Shown here piece after piece: positions 22,378-31,604 of a DNA stretch of 33,080 bases. The notes under the pieces are model-generated. The model was not told where the DNA came from, ran no database searches, and was given only the letters and a program-made list of their open reading frames with translations. Each line of letters opens with the position of its first letter. Position 1 is the first letter of the stretch. This stretch comes from Hyphomicrobiales bacterium (GTDB lineage: Bacteria > Pseudomonadota > Alphaproteobacteria > Rhizobiales > TMED25). A program made the position numbers and the translations under genes. The DNA lies in the NCBI GenBank assembly GCA_016780665.1, contig JADHLM010000003.1, positions 1 through 33,080 of the forward strand, given 5' to 3'.

Positions 22378-23571
22378 ATGCAGAATGGCCATTTTATTAG
22401 CAGTCTAGATCAGGGTAGTAAAAAAATACTCCAAACCAAATATCCTGTATTTACGGAAAATGAATATAAAAGAAGAATTGCTCTCCTTTCAGACACTATT
22501 TCAAATCTTAATCTTGATAAGGTTGTCATATATGAAGCTATGGGATCCGGGAGTGCTGTACAATATTTTACAGGATGGCACACAACCCAAGAAGCATTGG
22601 TTGATATTGTCGCTGGGATGAAAATAAATTTATATGTGGAACATTACAACCATTTACCAATGGCAGAAAAATTAATTAATAATCAAACAAACCTGATATG
22701 GGGAGAGAGACAACTATCTCAGAAAATCTTTCCAAGAATAATTCAGGATCTTGATAGCAACAGTAAAATAGGTGTTATTGGTAGGTTACCCTATAGTTAT
22801 ATTGAACAATTGAATGAAAAAAATATCCAAGTAATAGATATTTTTTCACATTATAACAAGATGCGCTCAATCAAAAGTACAGAAGAAATTTCGTGGATGA
22901 AAATTGCTGCCGCTCTAACTGATGAAGGTATCAACAATTTAGTAAATAACCTTGAGCCTGGACTTACAGAACATGAAATGTCTCAAATCACTCAATCAGG
23001 TTATTTAAAACATGGCGGACATAAAATAATAAATTTTTTTGGTATAACTGATATGGATAAACCAGATAATTGTGTTCCCTATCAATATACTTCAAACAAA
23101 ACTATTACGAAAGATGATATTATTACAACAGAAATCAGTTCCCACTTTTGGAATTACCCTGGACAGGTTTTGAGGAGTATTGGTTTTAAAAAATTAAATT
23201 CATTGTATAGTGAATTACATGCAGTTGGGGATGAAGTATTCAAGAGTATCTTTAAAATATTAAAAGATGGAACTACTATTGAAGAAATATACAATATTTC
23301 TTCAAAAATAGAGGATGGTAGCTTTTCTATTTGGGATGATTTAATTCATGGTTACGGCGGCGGATATTTAGATCCGGTAATTGGTACAAAAAGCAGACCA
23401 GCAAGTCATTATGATAATTTTGTCTTCAAAGAAAATATGTTGGTAGTTATACAACCGAATGTTATTACCAATGATCATAAAGCTGGGATTCAAACAGGTG
23501 AGTTAGTCCATATTCAAAAAGACAAAGCTGTTCGTATGCACAGTTTTACACAAGGGTACATTCAATTGTAA
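22378..23571 (+). CDS. M24 (Xaa-Pro peptidase/creatinase-like) protein with degraded metal site
   Basis: About 397 residues: an N-terminal creatinase-like domain (1-160) and a C-terminal pita-bread domain (165-397). I start at the ATG at 22378 because GGGGA lies 7 bases before it; an upstream TTG at 22372 is too close to that site. The five metal ligands of M24 peptidases are D, D, H, E, E. Here the aligned spots appear to be Glu252, a lost second Asp (Gln263 region), His324 in IHGYGGG, Gln359 in LVVIQPN and Glu375 in TGELVHI. A two-metal peptidase is therefore unlikely; a creatinase-type metal-free hydrolase is more plausible. It ends 8 bp from the convergent gyrB. Confidence 0.82.
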   Translation: MQNGHFISSLDQGSKKILQTKYPVFTENEYKRRIALLSDTISNLNLDKVVIYEAMGSGSAVQYFTGWHTTQEALVDIVAGMKINLYVEHYNHLPMAEKLINNQTNLIWGERQLSQKIFPRIIQDLDSNSKIGVIGRLPYSYIEQLNEKNIQVIDIFSHYNKMRSIKSTEEISWMKIAAALTDEGINNLVNNLEPGLTEHEMSQITQSGYLKHGGHKIINFFGITDMDKPDNCVPYQYTSNKTITKDDIITTEISSHFWNYPGQVLRSIGFKKLNSLYSELHAVGDEVFKSIFKILKDGTTIEEIYNISSKIEDGSFSIWDDLIHGYGGGYLDPVIGTKSRPASHYDNFVFKENMLVVIQPNVITNDHKAGIQTGELVHIQKDKAVRMHSFTQGYIQL

Positions 23572-23579
23572 TGTCTTAT

Positions 23580-26015
23580 TTAAATATCTAAATTTGCAAC
23601 TCTGAGTGCATTTTCTTGGATAAATTCACGTCGTGGTTCAACTTCATCACCCATCAAGCGCGTGAATAGGTTGCTTGCTTCGTCAGCCTCTTGAACTTTT
23701 ACCTGAAGTAGTGTCCTCATTTCAGGATCCAGCGTAGTTTCCCATAATTGTTCTGGATTCATTTCTCCTAAGCCTTTGTATCTTTGAATTGAAGTCCCTT
23801 TTCTACCGTGTTGAAGTACTTTCTCAAAAAGTTCTGAAGGGGTATAAATACTTTGTTCAGTATCTTTAAATTTTAGTATCCCAGGTTTTAAATAAACCTC
23901 TTGAAGAGTTGCGGATAAATCATTTAATGCGATTGCATCAGCAGAATACATGAATTGCTTTTCAATAACGTAATTCTCCTTAACGCCCCTGTTTTCTCTT
24001 TCAAATATAAGATCATTAGTTTCGTTTGTCCGTCCTAACCAATTATTGTGATCTCCATTAGCATTCAGCTGATTATTCAATCTCTTTGCTATATATGTTG
24101 CGGTTTCTTCAGAGTATTGCTTATTGTCATATAGTGTATGATCTAATGCCCCAGCTATTGCGCATTGCTCAATAATAAATTTTGGATACCTAGAACTAAT
24201 TTGGTTTAATATATTATTTACCATACTGGAAATTTTTACAATCTGCTTAAGATCATTCAAACTATGCTCAGCGCCTGAACCACTTTGATAAATTGCATTC
24301 TCTAATCCAGTTTCAATTAAATATTGTTCTAACTCTCTATCAATCTTTATATATCGTTCAGACCTATTTTTACTAACCTTATATAGTGGTGGTTGGGCTA
24401 TATATAAATAGCCCCCATCAATAAGTGGCCTCATCCATCGATAAAAAAAAGTAAGCAGTAAAGTTCTAATATGCGCTCCGTCAACATCAGCGTCTGTCAT
24501 TATTATTATTTTATGATATTTTAGCTTTCCAATATCAAATTCATCTTTGCCTATGCCTGTTCCTAATGCAGTTATTAGGGTTCCTATTTCATTCGAAGAT
24601 AACATCCTATCAAATCTAGCTCTTTCAACATTAAGAATTTTACCCCTTAATGGCAATACTGCCTGGCAATCTCTATTTCTTCCTTGCTTAGCTGAGCCTC
24701 CTGCAGAGTCCCCCTCTACGATAAAAAGTTCAGATTTTGATGGATCTCTCTCAATACAATCAGCAAGTTTTCCAGGTAGATTTGATATATCCAACACCCC
24801 TTTTCTTCTTGTAAGCTCCCTTGCTTTTCTTGCAGCCTCACGAGCAACCGCTGCCTCAATTATTTTTGATATAACATTCTTGGCTTCGTTAGGATGCTCT
24901 TCAAACCAGCTACCCAGAACATCATTTACGCAACTCTCAACAATTGGTCTTATTTCTGATGACACTAATTTATCTTTTGTTTGGCTTGAAAACTTGGGGT
25001 CTGGAAGCTTAACGGATAAAATGCATGTCATTCCTTCGCGAGCATCATCACCTGTAATCTGTATTTTATCTTTTTTTGCATGGTTAACTTGAGCTGCATA
25101 ATTATTAATAGTTCTGGTCAGACCAGCTCTGAGACCGGCAAGATGTGTCCCTCCATCCCTCTGTGGAATATTATTGGTGAAACATAATATATTTTCGTGA
25201 TAACTATCATTCCAACAAAGTGATATTTCAACTGATAAACCATCCTTTTCTAACTGAAGGTTTATCGGGCTATCAATCAAAAGCTGTTTGGACTTATCTA
25301 AATATTTCACAAATTCTTCAAGACCACCTGTATAACTCAACGTTACCAACTTATTATCAGTTCCTCTTTTATCTGATAAATTAATTTGGATACCAGAATT
25401 TAGAAAAGCAAGCTCTCTTAATCTATGTTCAAGCGTTTGAAAATTAAATTTTATGTTCGTGAAAATATTCGTTGATGGATGAAATGTTATTTCTGTGCCA
25501 GTTTGACTATTTTCACATTTACCAGTTACTTTCAAACTCTCTCTTGGCACACCATCAGAAAAAGTCATCTCATACACAGAGCTATTCCTGTATATTTTTA
25601 GATCTAATTTTGATGAAAGTGCATTAACCACGGATACTCCTACACCATGTAATCCACCAGATATTTTATATGAATTTTGATCAAATTTACCACCTGCATG
25701 AAGTTGTGTCATAATAACCTCAGCAGCAGAAATTCCTTCACCTTCATGTAAATCAGTTGGTATCCCTCTACCATTATCTTTTACAGTTACAGATCCATCT
25801 GGATTCAGAATAACATCAACTTTGTCACAGTGTCCTGCAAGCGCCTCGTCAATTGAATTATCAACTACTTCATAGACCATATGATGAAGACCCGAACCAT
25901 CATCAGTATCACCAATGTACATTCCTGGTCTTTTTCTCACCGCATCAAGACCCTTCAGGACTTTAATAGAACCTGCGTCGTAATCTGTATTAATATCGTG
26001 ATTTTTATCGCTCAT
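23580..26015 (-). CDS. gyrB: DNA gyrase subunit B
   Basis: An 811-residue type II topoisomerase ATPase subunit, normal for the longer proteobacterial form. The GHKL ATPase region starts LKGLDAVRKRPGMYIGDT (19-36), with EVVDNSIDEALAGHC and the DNGRGIP motif. The Toprim domain shows FIVEGDSAGGSAKQGRNR, PLRGKILNVE and MTDADVDGAHIRTLLL. The C-terminal QRYKGLGEMNPEQLWETT closes it. As topoisomerase subunit ParE is similar, the identity rests on the long insertion and position after recF. It works with GyrA, not in the window, to introduce negative supercoils. Confidence 0.95.
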   Translation of the reverse strand: MSDKNHDINTDYDAGSIKVLKGLDAVRKRPGMYIGDTDDGSGLHHMVYEVVDNSIDEALAGHCDKVDVILNPDGSVTVKDNGRGIPTDLHEGEGISAAEVIMTQLHAGGKFDQNSYKISGGLHGVGVSVVNALSSKLDLKIYRNSSVYEMTFSDGVPRESLKVTGKCENSQTGTEITFHPSTNIFTNIKFNFQTLEHRLRELAFLNSGIQINLSDKRGTDNKLVTLSYTGGLEEFVKYLDKSKQLLIDSPINLQLEKDGLSVEISLCWNDSYHENILCFTNNIPQRDGGTHLAGLRAGLTRTINNYAAQVNHAKKDKIQITGDDAREGMTCILSVKLPDPKFSSQTKDKLVSSEIRPIVESCVNDVLGSWFEEHPNEAKNVISKIIEAAVAREAARKARELTRRKGVLDISNLPGKLADCIERDPSKSELFIVEGDSAGGSAKQGRNRDCQAVLPLRGKILNVERARFDRMLSSNEIGTLITALGTGIGKDEFDIGKLKYHKIIIMTDADVDGAHIRTLLLTFFYRWMRPLIDGGYLYIAQPPLYKVSKNRSERYIKIDRELEQYLIETGLENAIYQSGSGAEHSLNDLKQIVKISSMVNNILNQISSRYPKFIIEQCAIAGALDHTLYDNKQYSEETATYIAKRLNNQLNANGDHNNWLGRTNETNDLIFERENRGVKENYVIEKQFMYSADAIALNDLSATLQEVYLKPGILKFKDTEQSIYTPSELFEKVLQHGRKGTSIQRYKGLGEMNPEQLWETTLDPEMRTLLQVKVQEADEASNLFTRLMGDEVEPRREFIQENALRVANLDI

Positions 26016-26048
26016 AAAAAGGCTGTTTTGTGCTTTTTCTTAAAATCT

Positions 26049-26078
26049 ATCTTAGATTGAAAAAACTTGATTCTGCAA
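26049..26078 (-). promoter_or_regulatory. Candidate gyrB promoter
   Basis: On the minus strand TTGCAG (26073-26078) and TAAGAT (26049-26054) lie 18 bases apart, about 40 bases before the gyrB ATG. The boxes overlap the hairpin that follows recF, so the same DNA may both end the recF message and start the gyrB one. Confidence 0.4.
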
Positions 26079-26084
26079 GTTTTT
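26061..26084 (-). terminator. Intrinsic terminator between recF and gyrB
   Basis: Read on the minus strand, AAAAACTTG and CAAGTTTTT form a 9-bp stem around the 6-base loop CAGAAT, and one more T extends the T-run to six. It begins 18 bases after the recF stop codon and has the standard hairpin-plus-T-tract form, though the stem is weak in GC. Confidence 0.6.
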
Positions 26085-26102
26085 AATCAGTCAAGGCGCT
26101 TT

Positions 26103-27254
26103 CTAGATCAGTTTTCCATTACTAATGTCAAAAATATCAGTTTTATTGCAAATATGAGTAAAAAAATCAGGTGAAGTGCCAGTAAGCCACGTTTGAGATC
26201 CGATGTCTGAAATTTGATCAAATAGGTTTGTGAGCCTCTTATTATCCATATGTGCTGTGATTTCATCTAATAGTAAAATAGGTAAATTATTATTATTATT
26301 TTGAAATACTCTTGCTTCTGCAAGAATTAGTGAGATGAGTAGATTTTTTTGTTCACCAGTTGAACAATTTTCGGCGAACATATTATTTTTTTTATATAAA
26401 AGCGTAAAATCAGTTCTATGTACTCCGAAGTTTGCTTTAAAGGTTGCTTTATCTTTTTTACGGGACTCTAAGAATAAATTTTTAATATTTTCCTCAATTT
26501 GTTCCATATCTGTATGTAGATTGACATTACCAATCTCTTCTCTCATGACAATCTTTGCTGAGGGAAATAAATTTGATCGAACTTCTTCCTCCATAATTTT
26601 ATTTACTTTGTTTACTGCCAAATCACGTGAAATAAATATCTGTGTAGCTAGTTTAGCTATTTGTTTTTCAATATTGTCTAACCAATTATCATCTAAAATA
26701 TCCAATCTCGTCAAAATCTTATTTCTTTGCATAATCAACCGCTCATAATTTTTTATATTTTCTGAATGATCTGTTTCTAGAAGATTTATTAATTTATCAA
26801 AAAATTTACGTCTATCACTTCTTTGTCCAATGAATAGACCGTCCATTTGAGGTGTTAACCAGATTAAACCAAGATAATTTGTAAATATTTTTGGGCTTTT
26901 GTATGAAGTACCGTCTACTCTGCACTGCCTGGCTTTTCCTTTTATAAGGTCATGTTTATTAATCCCAGTCCCGAGCTTAATATTACCCAATTCACTATGC
27001 ACTTCCATGAAAACTGACCATCCTCCTCTTCCATTTGAATTCGACTGATCAGCCAAATTTGACCCCCTCAAACCTTTACTTGCTGTAAACATTGATATTG
27101 CTTCAAGAACGTTTGTCTTACCAGATCCATTTAAACCCGTTAGTAGAATGAAATCTTTATCGGTTGTTATAGATGAATAGCTGTGGTTCCTAAAATCAGT
27201 TAAATTAAGTTTATTAATTCTTGTTAAATTTTTAGTGTTTTTATCATAAACCAT
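26103..27254 (-). CDS. recF: RecF recombination/repair ATPase
   Basis: A 383-residue SMC-like ATPase that helps load RecA at single-strand gaps. Walker A is GLNGSGKT (40-47), the ABC-type signature is STGEQKNLLISLILAEA, and Walker B is ILLLDEITAHMD followed by LFDQI. NLTDFRNHSY near the start is the usual RecF opening. Length fits the family. It lies directly upstream of gyrB, as in the classical dnaA-dnaN-recF-gyrB order, but grpE and hrcA, not dnaN, precede it here. Confidence 0.95.
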   Translation of the reverse strand: MVYDKNTKNLTRINKLNLTDFRNHSYSSITTDKDFILLTGLNGSGKTNVLEAISMFTASKGLRGSNLADQSNSNGRGGWSVFMEVHSELGNIKLGTGINKHDLIKGKARQCRVDGTSYKSPKIFTNYLGLIWLTPQMDGLFIGQRSDRRKFFDKLINLLETDHSENIKNYERLIMQRNKILTRLDILDDNWLDNIEKQIAKLATQIFISRDLAVNKVNKIMEEEVRSNLFPSAKIVMREEIGNVNLHTDMEQIEENIKNLFLESRKKDKATFKANFGVHRTDFTLLYKKNNMFAENCSTGEQKNLLISLILAEARVFQNNNNNLPILLLDEITAHMDNKRLTNLFDQISDIGSQTWLTGTSPDFFTHICNKTDIFDISNGKLI

Positions 27255-27291
27255 ACAATTTTCATTTCTGATTATTCAAATAACACATAAC

Positions 27292-27882
27292 TTATTTGTC
27301 TGATTTACTGACCCCGACTCTGGCTGGTCTCAAAATACGGTCATATAAACGATAACCTGGTTCTACTAAATGAACAACAATACCACTCTCATTTTCTGAG
27401 TTAGGCACCTCGAACATTGCCTCATGCATTGTTGGATCAAATTTTTCTCCCAAAGGATCAAATCTTTCAATACCATTTCTAGAAAAAATCTGTGTCAAAG
27501 AACGTAAAGTTAGCTCTACCCCATCATAAAGCGTTTTCATTGCATCATTTGTTTCAAAATCGATCTCTTTAACACTTTCTATCGCTCTTTCAAGGTCATC
27601 TGCCACAGTTATTATATCCCTTGCGAATTTTGTTGTTGAATATTTAATAGCATCTTCTCTTTCCTTTAGGCTTCTCTTTCTAAGATTTTCCATTTCTGCA
27701 GCCATTCTCAATAAACGATCATTTAATTCGTCAAGTTGCCCTGCATGATCTAAATCTGAAATAGAGTTCTCATCCGAAGCTATAGCCCCTTCCTCTTCTC
27801 TAGTGTTTACGTCTAGATTGTCAGCATCAGTTACTTCGATATGTTCTTCTTTTTTTGATTTTTTATCTTGATTATTTTCCAT
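27292..27882 (-). CDS. grpE: GrpE, nucleotide exchange factor of DnaK
   Basis: A 196-residue co-chaperone. Residues 1-48 are charged and probably disordered; 50-115 form the long helix (LLRMAAEMENLRKRSLKERE, then FARDIITVADDLERAI); the C-terminal beta domain has FDPTMHEAMFEVPN and ends GYRLYDRILRPARVGVS. All are GrpE signatures. It releases ADP from DnaK in the cytoplasm. It follows hrcA after 66 bp, the common alphaproteobacterial pair; recF starts 37 bp later. Confidence 0.96.
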   Translation of the reverse strand: MENNQDKKSKKEEHIEVTDADNLDVNTREEEGAIASDENSISDLDHAGQLDELNDRLLRMAAEMENLRKRSLKEREDAIKYSTTKFARDIITVADDLERAIESVKEIDFETNDAMKTLYDGVELTLRSLTQIFSRNGIERFDPLGEKFDPTMHEAMFEVPNSENESGIVVHLVEPGYRLYDRILRPARVGVSKSDK

Positions 27883-27948
27883 TAGAATCCCAACTAATTT
27901 TTTAACCTATATAATGCTATATAATATTTACTCTATACCTTTCTAGCC

Positions 27949-29010
27949 TTAACCTAAAATTTTTTTCATTAACTCAGCAGTATAATTTACCATAGGAATA
28001 ATACGCCCATAGTTCATTCTTGTTGGGCCGATCACCCCTAATACACCTATTACCTGTTTTTTCTCGTTCTGATAAGGCGCAACAACCATGGAAGATCCTG
28101 AAAGTGAGAATAATTTATTTTCAGATCCTATAAAGATTCTAACCCCTTCGGCTTTCTCTGCCATACCAAGTAATTGTATTATCTCTTTTTTGTCCTCTAG
28201 ATCTTGAAAAAGATGTTTTATCCTTTCTAAATCTTCACTTGCTTCAATATTGGATATTAGGTTTGATACACCTTTTACAATAAGTATTTTATCTTCTTTT
28301 TTATAATTCGAACTAGTCCAAGTTGCAAGCCCTTGAGTCAGCAGTGTTGCTGTTTCTCTGTCAAGTTCATTCTTCTTTTCTGAGAGATCAACTTCAATTC
28401 TTTTTATTGCCTCATTAAGTGTAAAGCCCCTCATATGATGGTTCAAATAATTTCCGGCAGCCGCAAGACTTGAAGCGGTTAATCCCTCTGAATTATCAAT
28501 TATTCTATTTTCAACATTTCCATCTTCATCAACCAGTATTACTAGAACTTTTGTTTTATCAAGTAAAACAAATTCAATGTGTTTAATATATTTAGCATCC
28601 TTATTTACCGATACTACTCCAGTATAATTTGTCAGACCTGATAGCATTTCGCTTGCTTTGGCAAGTGCATCCTCGATAGACATGTTATTTGCCATTGCCT
28701 GTTGTTTAATTACTGCTTGATCAACATCAGTCAAGCTTCCGATTTCCAACATAGCATCAACAAATAATCTCAAACCACCTTCAGTTGGAATTCTACCTGC
28801 GCTAATGTGAGGGGAATAAATTAATTCCAGTGACTCCAAATCATGCATTACGTTTCTAATTGAAGCAGCAGACAGATCAAATTGATCCATTTGAGATATA
28901 GTTCTAGATCCAATTGGAGAACCGGTATTTAAATATTCCTCAACTATTTTCTTAAATATTATTCTTGATCTATCATCTAGGTCTAAAAGATTTAATTTTC
29001 TATCAACCAT
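27949..29010 (-). CDS. hrcA: HrcA, heat-inducible transcription repressor
   Basis: A 353-residue repressor that in many bacteria binds CIRCE elements before groESL and dnaK. The N-terminal winged helix is RSRIIFKKIVEEYLNTGSPI (14-33) with GSRTIS, then LSAASIRNVMHDLESL and the conserved SAGRIPTEGGLRLFVD. The C-terminal GAF-like domain ends VIGVLGVIGPTRMNYGRIIP. No CIRCE sequence (TTAGCACTC-N9-GAGTGCTAA) is seen in the gap before it, so this copy seems not to repress itself that way. It is divergent from rph. Confidence 0.95.
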   Translation of the reverse strand: MVDRKLNLLDLDDRSRIIFKKIVEEYLNTGSPIGSRTISQMDQFDLSAASIRNVMHDLESLELIYSPHISAGRIPTEGGLRLFVDAMLEIGSLTDVDQAVIKQQAMANNMSIEDALAKASEMLSGLTNYTGVVSVNKDAKYIKHIEFVLLDKTKVLVILVDEDGNVENRIIDNSEGLTASSLAAAGNYLNHHMRGFTLNEAIKRIEVDLSEKKNELDRETATLLTQGLATWTSSNYKKEDKILIVKGVSNLISNIEASEDLERIKHLFQDLEDKKEIIQLLGMAEKAEGVRIFIGSENKLFSLSGSSMVVAPYQNEKKQVIGVLGVIGPTRMNYGRIIPMVNYTAELMKKILG

Positions 29011-29097
29011 ATAAATTGTTAATCTTTCTGTTTCGTTTAATAAATGTTATACATTATAAATATATTAAATAATAATACATAAATGCAAGTGACTTTA

Positions 29098-29811
29098 ATG
29101 CGAAGTTTTAAAAGAAAAAATACTGATTTACGTCCAATAAATCTTTCACCTAATTTTGTGAATAACGCTGATGGATCATGCATGATTGAAATTGGTAATA
29201 CTCGGGTTATTTGCACTGCGACAATTGATAGCAGAGCACCAATCTGGCTCAAAGGAAGTGGCAAGGGATGGGTCACAGCTGAATATGGGATGCTTCCAAG
29301 ATCTACTAACGACAGAATGCAAAGAGAGGCAAAATCTGGCAAACAATCAGGACGTACACAAGAAATACAAAGGCTTATTGGCAGGAGCTTAAGAGCATCT
29401 ATTGATCTTGATGGATTGGCAGAAAAACAGATCATAATTGATTGTGATGTTATTCAAGCAGACGGTGGAACCAGAACAGCTTCAATTACAGGGGGGTGGT
29501 TAGCATTGAAATTATGCATAGAAAAAATGCTTAAGATTGGAATTATTTCAAAAAATCCACTTAAAACGCAAGTCGCTGCAATATCCTGCGGTATAGTGAA
29601 TGGAGAAGTGCTCATGGACCTTGATTATGAGGAGGACTCAACAGCAGAAGTCGATGCAAATATCATTTTTACAAAAGAATTTGAACTAGTAGAAGTTCAG
29701 TCATCAAGCGAAGAAAAAACATTCTTAACTCAAGACCTTCTAATTATGTTAGACATGGTAAAAAATAAATCGACTGAAATTCTTCAGGCACAATTAAATG
29801 CAATAAAATAA
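29098..29811 (+). CDS. rph: RNase PH
   Basis: A phosphate-dependent 3'-to-5' exoribonuclease that trims tRNA precursors. From the ATG at 29098 it has 237 residues, close to E. coli's 238, and starts MRSFKRKNTDLRPINL like other RNase PH proteins; an ATG at 29083 would add five. Motifs include GKGWVTAEYGMLPRST, SGRTQEIQRLIGRSLRA and CDVIQADGGTRTASITG. It begins a tight plus-strand operon; rdgB follows after 2 bases. Confidence 0.96.
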   Translation: MRSFKRKNTDLRPINLSPNFVNNADGSCMIEIGNTRVICTATIDSRAPIWLKGSGKGWVTAEYGMLPRSTNDRMQREAKSGKQSGRTQEIQRLIGRSLRASIDLDGLAEKQIIIDCDVIQADGGTRTASITGGWLALKLCIEKMLKIGIISKNPLKTQVAAISCGIVNGEVLMDLDYEEDSTAEVDANIIFTKEFELVEVQSSSEEKTFLTQDLLIMLDMVKNKSTEILQAQLNAIK

Positions 29812-29813
29812 TT

Positions 29814-30449
29814 ATGCTTAGTTTTGATCAAAACAAATTATTAATCGCAAGTCATAATGAAGGAAAAATATCTGAATTCAGAGAGCTGTTAAATTTTAGT
29901 GACTTATGTATTGTTTCATCTAAAGAACTTGGGTTGATTGAGCCAATAGAGGATGGAAATACCTTTGAGGCTAATGCATTAATCAAAGCCAAGTCTGGCT
30001 GCGAACTGTCTGGCTTAACAACACTATCAGATGACTCAGGTTTAGCGGTGGATGCTCTCGGTGGAGATCCAGGTATTTATTCCGCGAGATGGGCAGGTCC
30101 AGATAAAGATTTTAATTATGCAATGAAAGAAGTTAATAGGCTACTTGAAGAAAAGAAGATTGCTGAAGAAAAAAGAACAGCGAGATTCATTTGTGCACTT
30201 TGTCTTTATAAGACAAATGGTGACTATTTGTTTTTTGTTGGAAAAGTTGAAGGTAAGATAGTATGGCCTCCAAGAGGTGATTATGGTTTTGGATATGATG
30301 CAATATTCAAACCAGATGATAGGTTTGAAACTTTTGGTGAGCTCACATCTACTGAAAAACATTCTTGGTCAAGAGAAAAAATAGGCTTATCGCACAGAGC
30401 TAGAGCATTTGATAAATTTATCAAATTTTTGATTAATGCAGAAAATTAA
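29814..30449 (+). CDS. rdgB: RdgB/HAM1 non-canonical purine NTP pyrophosphatase
   Basis: A 211-residue enzyme hydrolysing dITP, ITP and XTP to the monophosphate, keeping deaminated purines out of nucleic acids. It shows the substrate motif LLIASHNEGKISEFRELL (9-26), LSDDSGLAVDALGGDPGIYS, the FGYDAIFKP block, and the C-terminal LSHRARAF. Two bases separate it from rph and two from hemW, so the three are translated as one unit. Confidence 0.96.
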   Translation: MLSFDQNKLLIASHNEGKISEFRELLNFSDLCIVSSKELGLIEPIEDGNTFEANALIKAKSGCELSGLTTLSDDSGLAVDALGGDPGIYSARWAGPDKDFNYAMKEVNRLLEEKKIAEEKRTARFICALCLYKTNGDYLFFVGKVEGKIVWPPRGDYGFGYDAIFKPDDRFETFGELTSTEKHSWSREKIGLSHRARAFDKFIKFLINAEN

Positions 30450-30451
30450 AG

Positions 30452-31597
30452 ATGCCAAATTTTGGAATATATGTACATTGGCCATTCTGCCTCTCAAAAT
30501 GCCCTTATTGCGACTTCAATAGCCATGTCTCGAAACAGTCAATTGATCAGCTAAATTACCTCAGACTTCTAAAAAAAGAGCTCGACTCATACTCAGAAAT
30601 TATTGGAAATAAGATAATAGGCTCAATATTTTTCGGTGGCGGAACGCCATCTCTCATGGAACCAAATATAGTTGGTAACTTATTAGATTATATAAGTAAA
30701 CAATATAAAACCGAACAAGCTCTTGAAATTACACTTGAGGCTAATCCAACTAGTGTTGAACAAAATAAATTCATTGCATATTCGTCAGCAGGAATAAACC
30801 GAGTTTCAGTTGGTGTTCAGTCTTTAAACGATGTTGACCTAAAAAGATTGGGCAGAAATCATACTGCAAATGAAGCTATTAAGGCTATCGATATAGCATC
30901 TAACAATTTTGACTCAGTATCTATAGATTTAATATACTGTAGGCCTGATCAAAAAGAGACAGATTGGGAAAAAGAGCTTCACAAAGCGCTAAACTTATCT
31001 ACTCAACACCTGTCACTTTACCAACTAACTATCGAACCAAAGACAGTGTATGAAAAGTTATTCAAAGCTGGGAAATTAAAATTACCAGACGAATATACCT
31101 CAGCCAAACTATATCAAATGACAGAAGATATATGTGAAGAATTTGATTTACATAAATACGAAATTTCAAATTTTGCAAAAAATGGTCATCAATGTCACCA
31201 TAATCTGAATTATTGGCATAGCGGTGAGTGGGTTGGAATTGGTCCAGGTGCGCACTCCAGGATTTCAAAGAATATGAAAAGAACAGCAATAATTAATGAG
31301 TATGACCCACAAAAATGGTCAACTATGATAATTAAAAATGGAAATTCTGTGATTGAAGAAGAGATTTTAACAACCGAACAAAATTGTGATGAATACTTAT
31401 TAATGTCCATGAGAACCACGGAAGGAATGAAAATAAAAAGATATAATTCCTTAGGTGGAAAGCTCAATAAAGTTAAAGTTGATGAGTTTATTAATGATGG
31501 TTTTCTTGAAAAAAGTAACAATGGTGACAGTATAAATATTACTCGTAAAGGATCAATGTTAAGTGATATGATAATTGCAAATATAGCATCATTATGA
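30452..31597 (+). CDS. hemW: HemW-like radical SAM heme chaperone
   Basis: A 381-residue radical SAM protein of the HemN/HemW family. The cluster motif is CLSKCPYC (Cys13, Cys17, Cys20), following GIYVHWPF. FGGGTPSLM and VGVQSLNDVDLKRLGRNH are typical, as is GIGPGAHSRI. HemN oxidases carry an extra N-terminal region that is missing here, which favours HemW, a heme-binding protein thought to deliver heme to respiratory enzymes. It is often misannotated as coproporphyrinogen III oxidase. Confidence 0.93.
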   Translation: MPNFGIYVHWPFCLSKCPYCDFNSHVSKQSIDQLNYLRLLKKELDSYSEIIGNKIIGSIFFGGGTPSLMEPNIVGNLLDYISKQYKTEQALEITLEANPTSVEQNKFIAYSSAGINRVSVGVQSLNDVDLKRLGRNHTANEAIKAIDIASNNFDSVSIDLIYCRPDQKETDWEKELHKALNLSTQHLSLYQLTIEPKTVYEKLFKAGKLKLPDEYTSAKLYQMTEDICEEFDLHKYEISNFAKNGHQCHHNLNYWHSGEWVGIGPGAHSRISKNMKRTAIINEYDPQKWSTMIIKNGNSVIEEEILTTEQNCDEYLLMSMRTTEGMKIKRYNSLGGKLNKVKVDEFINDGFLEKSNNGDSINITRKGSMLSDMIIANIASL

Positions 31598-31604
31598 CAA
31601 AAAA

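Noticed and set aside
24547..25092. 181-codon plus-strand ORF inside gyrB
   Set aside because: Lies wholly opposite a well-conserved gyrB segment (Toprim and transducer parts) and shows no family features.
26335..26748. 137-codon plus-strand ORF inside recF
   Set aside because: Opposite RecF coding sequence; Ser/Phe/Leu-rich composition expected of an antisense shadow.
29037..29435. 132-codon minus-strand ORF over the start of rph
   Set aside because: Antisense to the conserved rph motifs and would run into the hrcA promoter gap.
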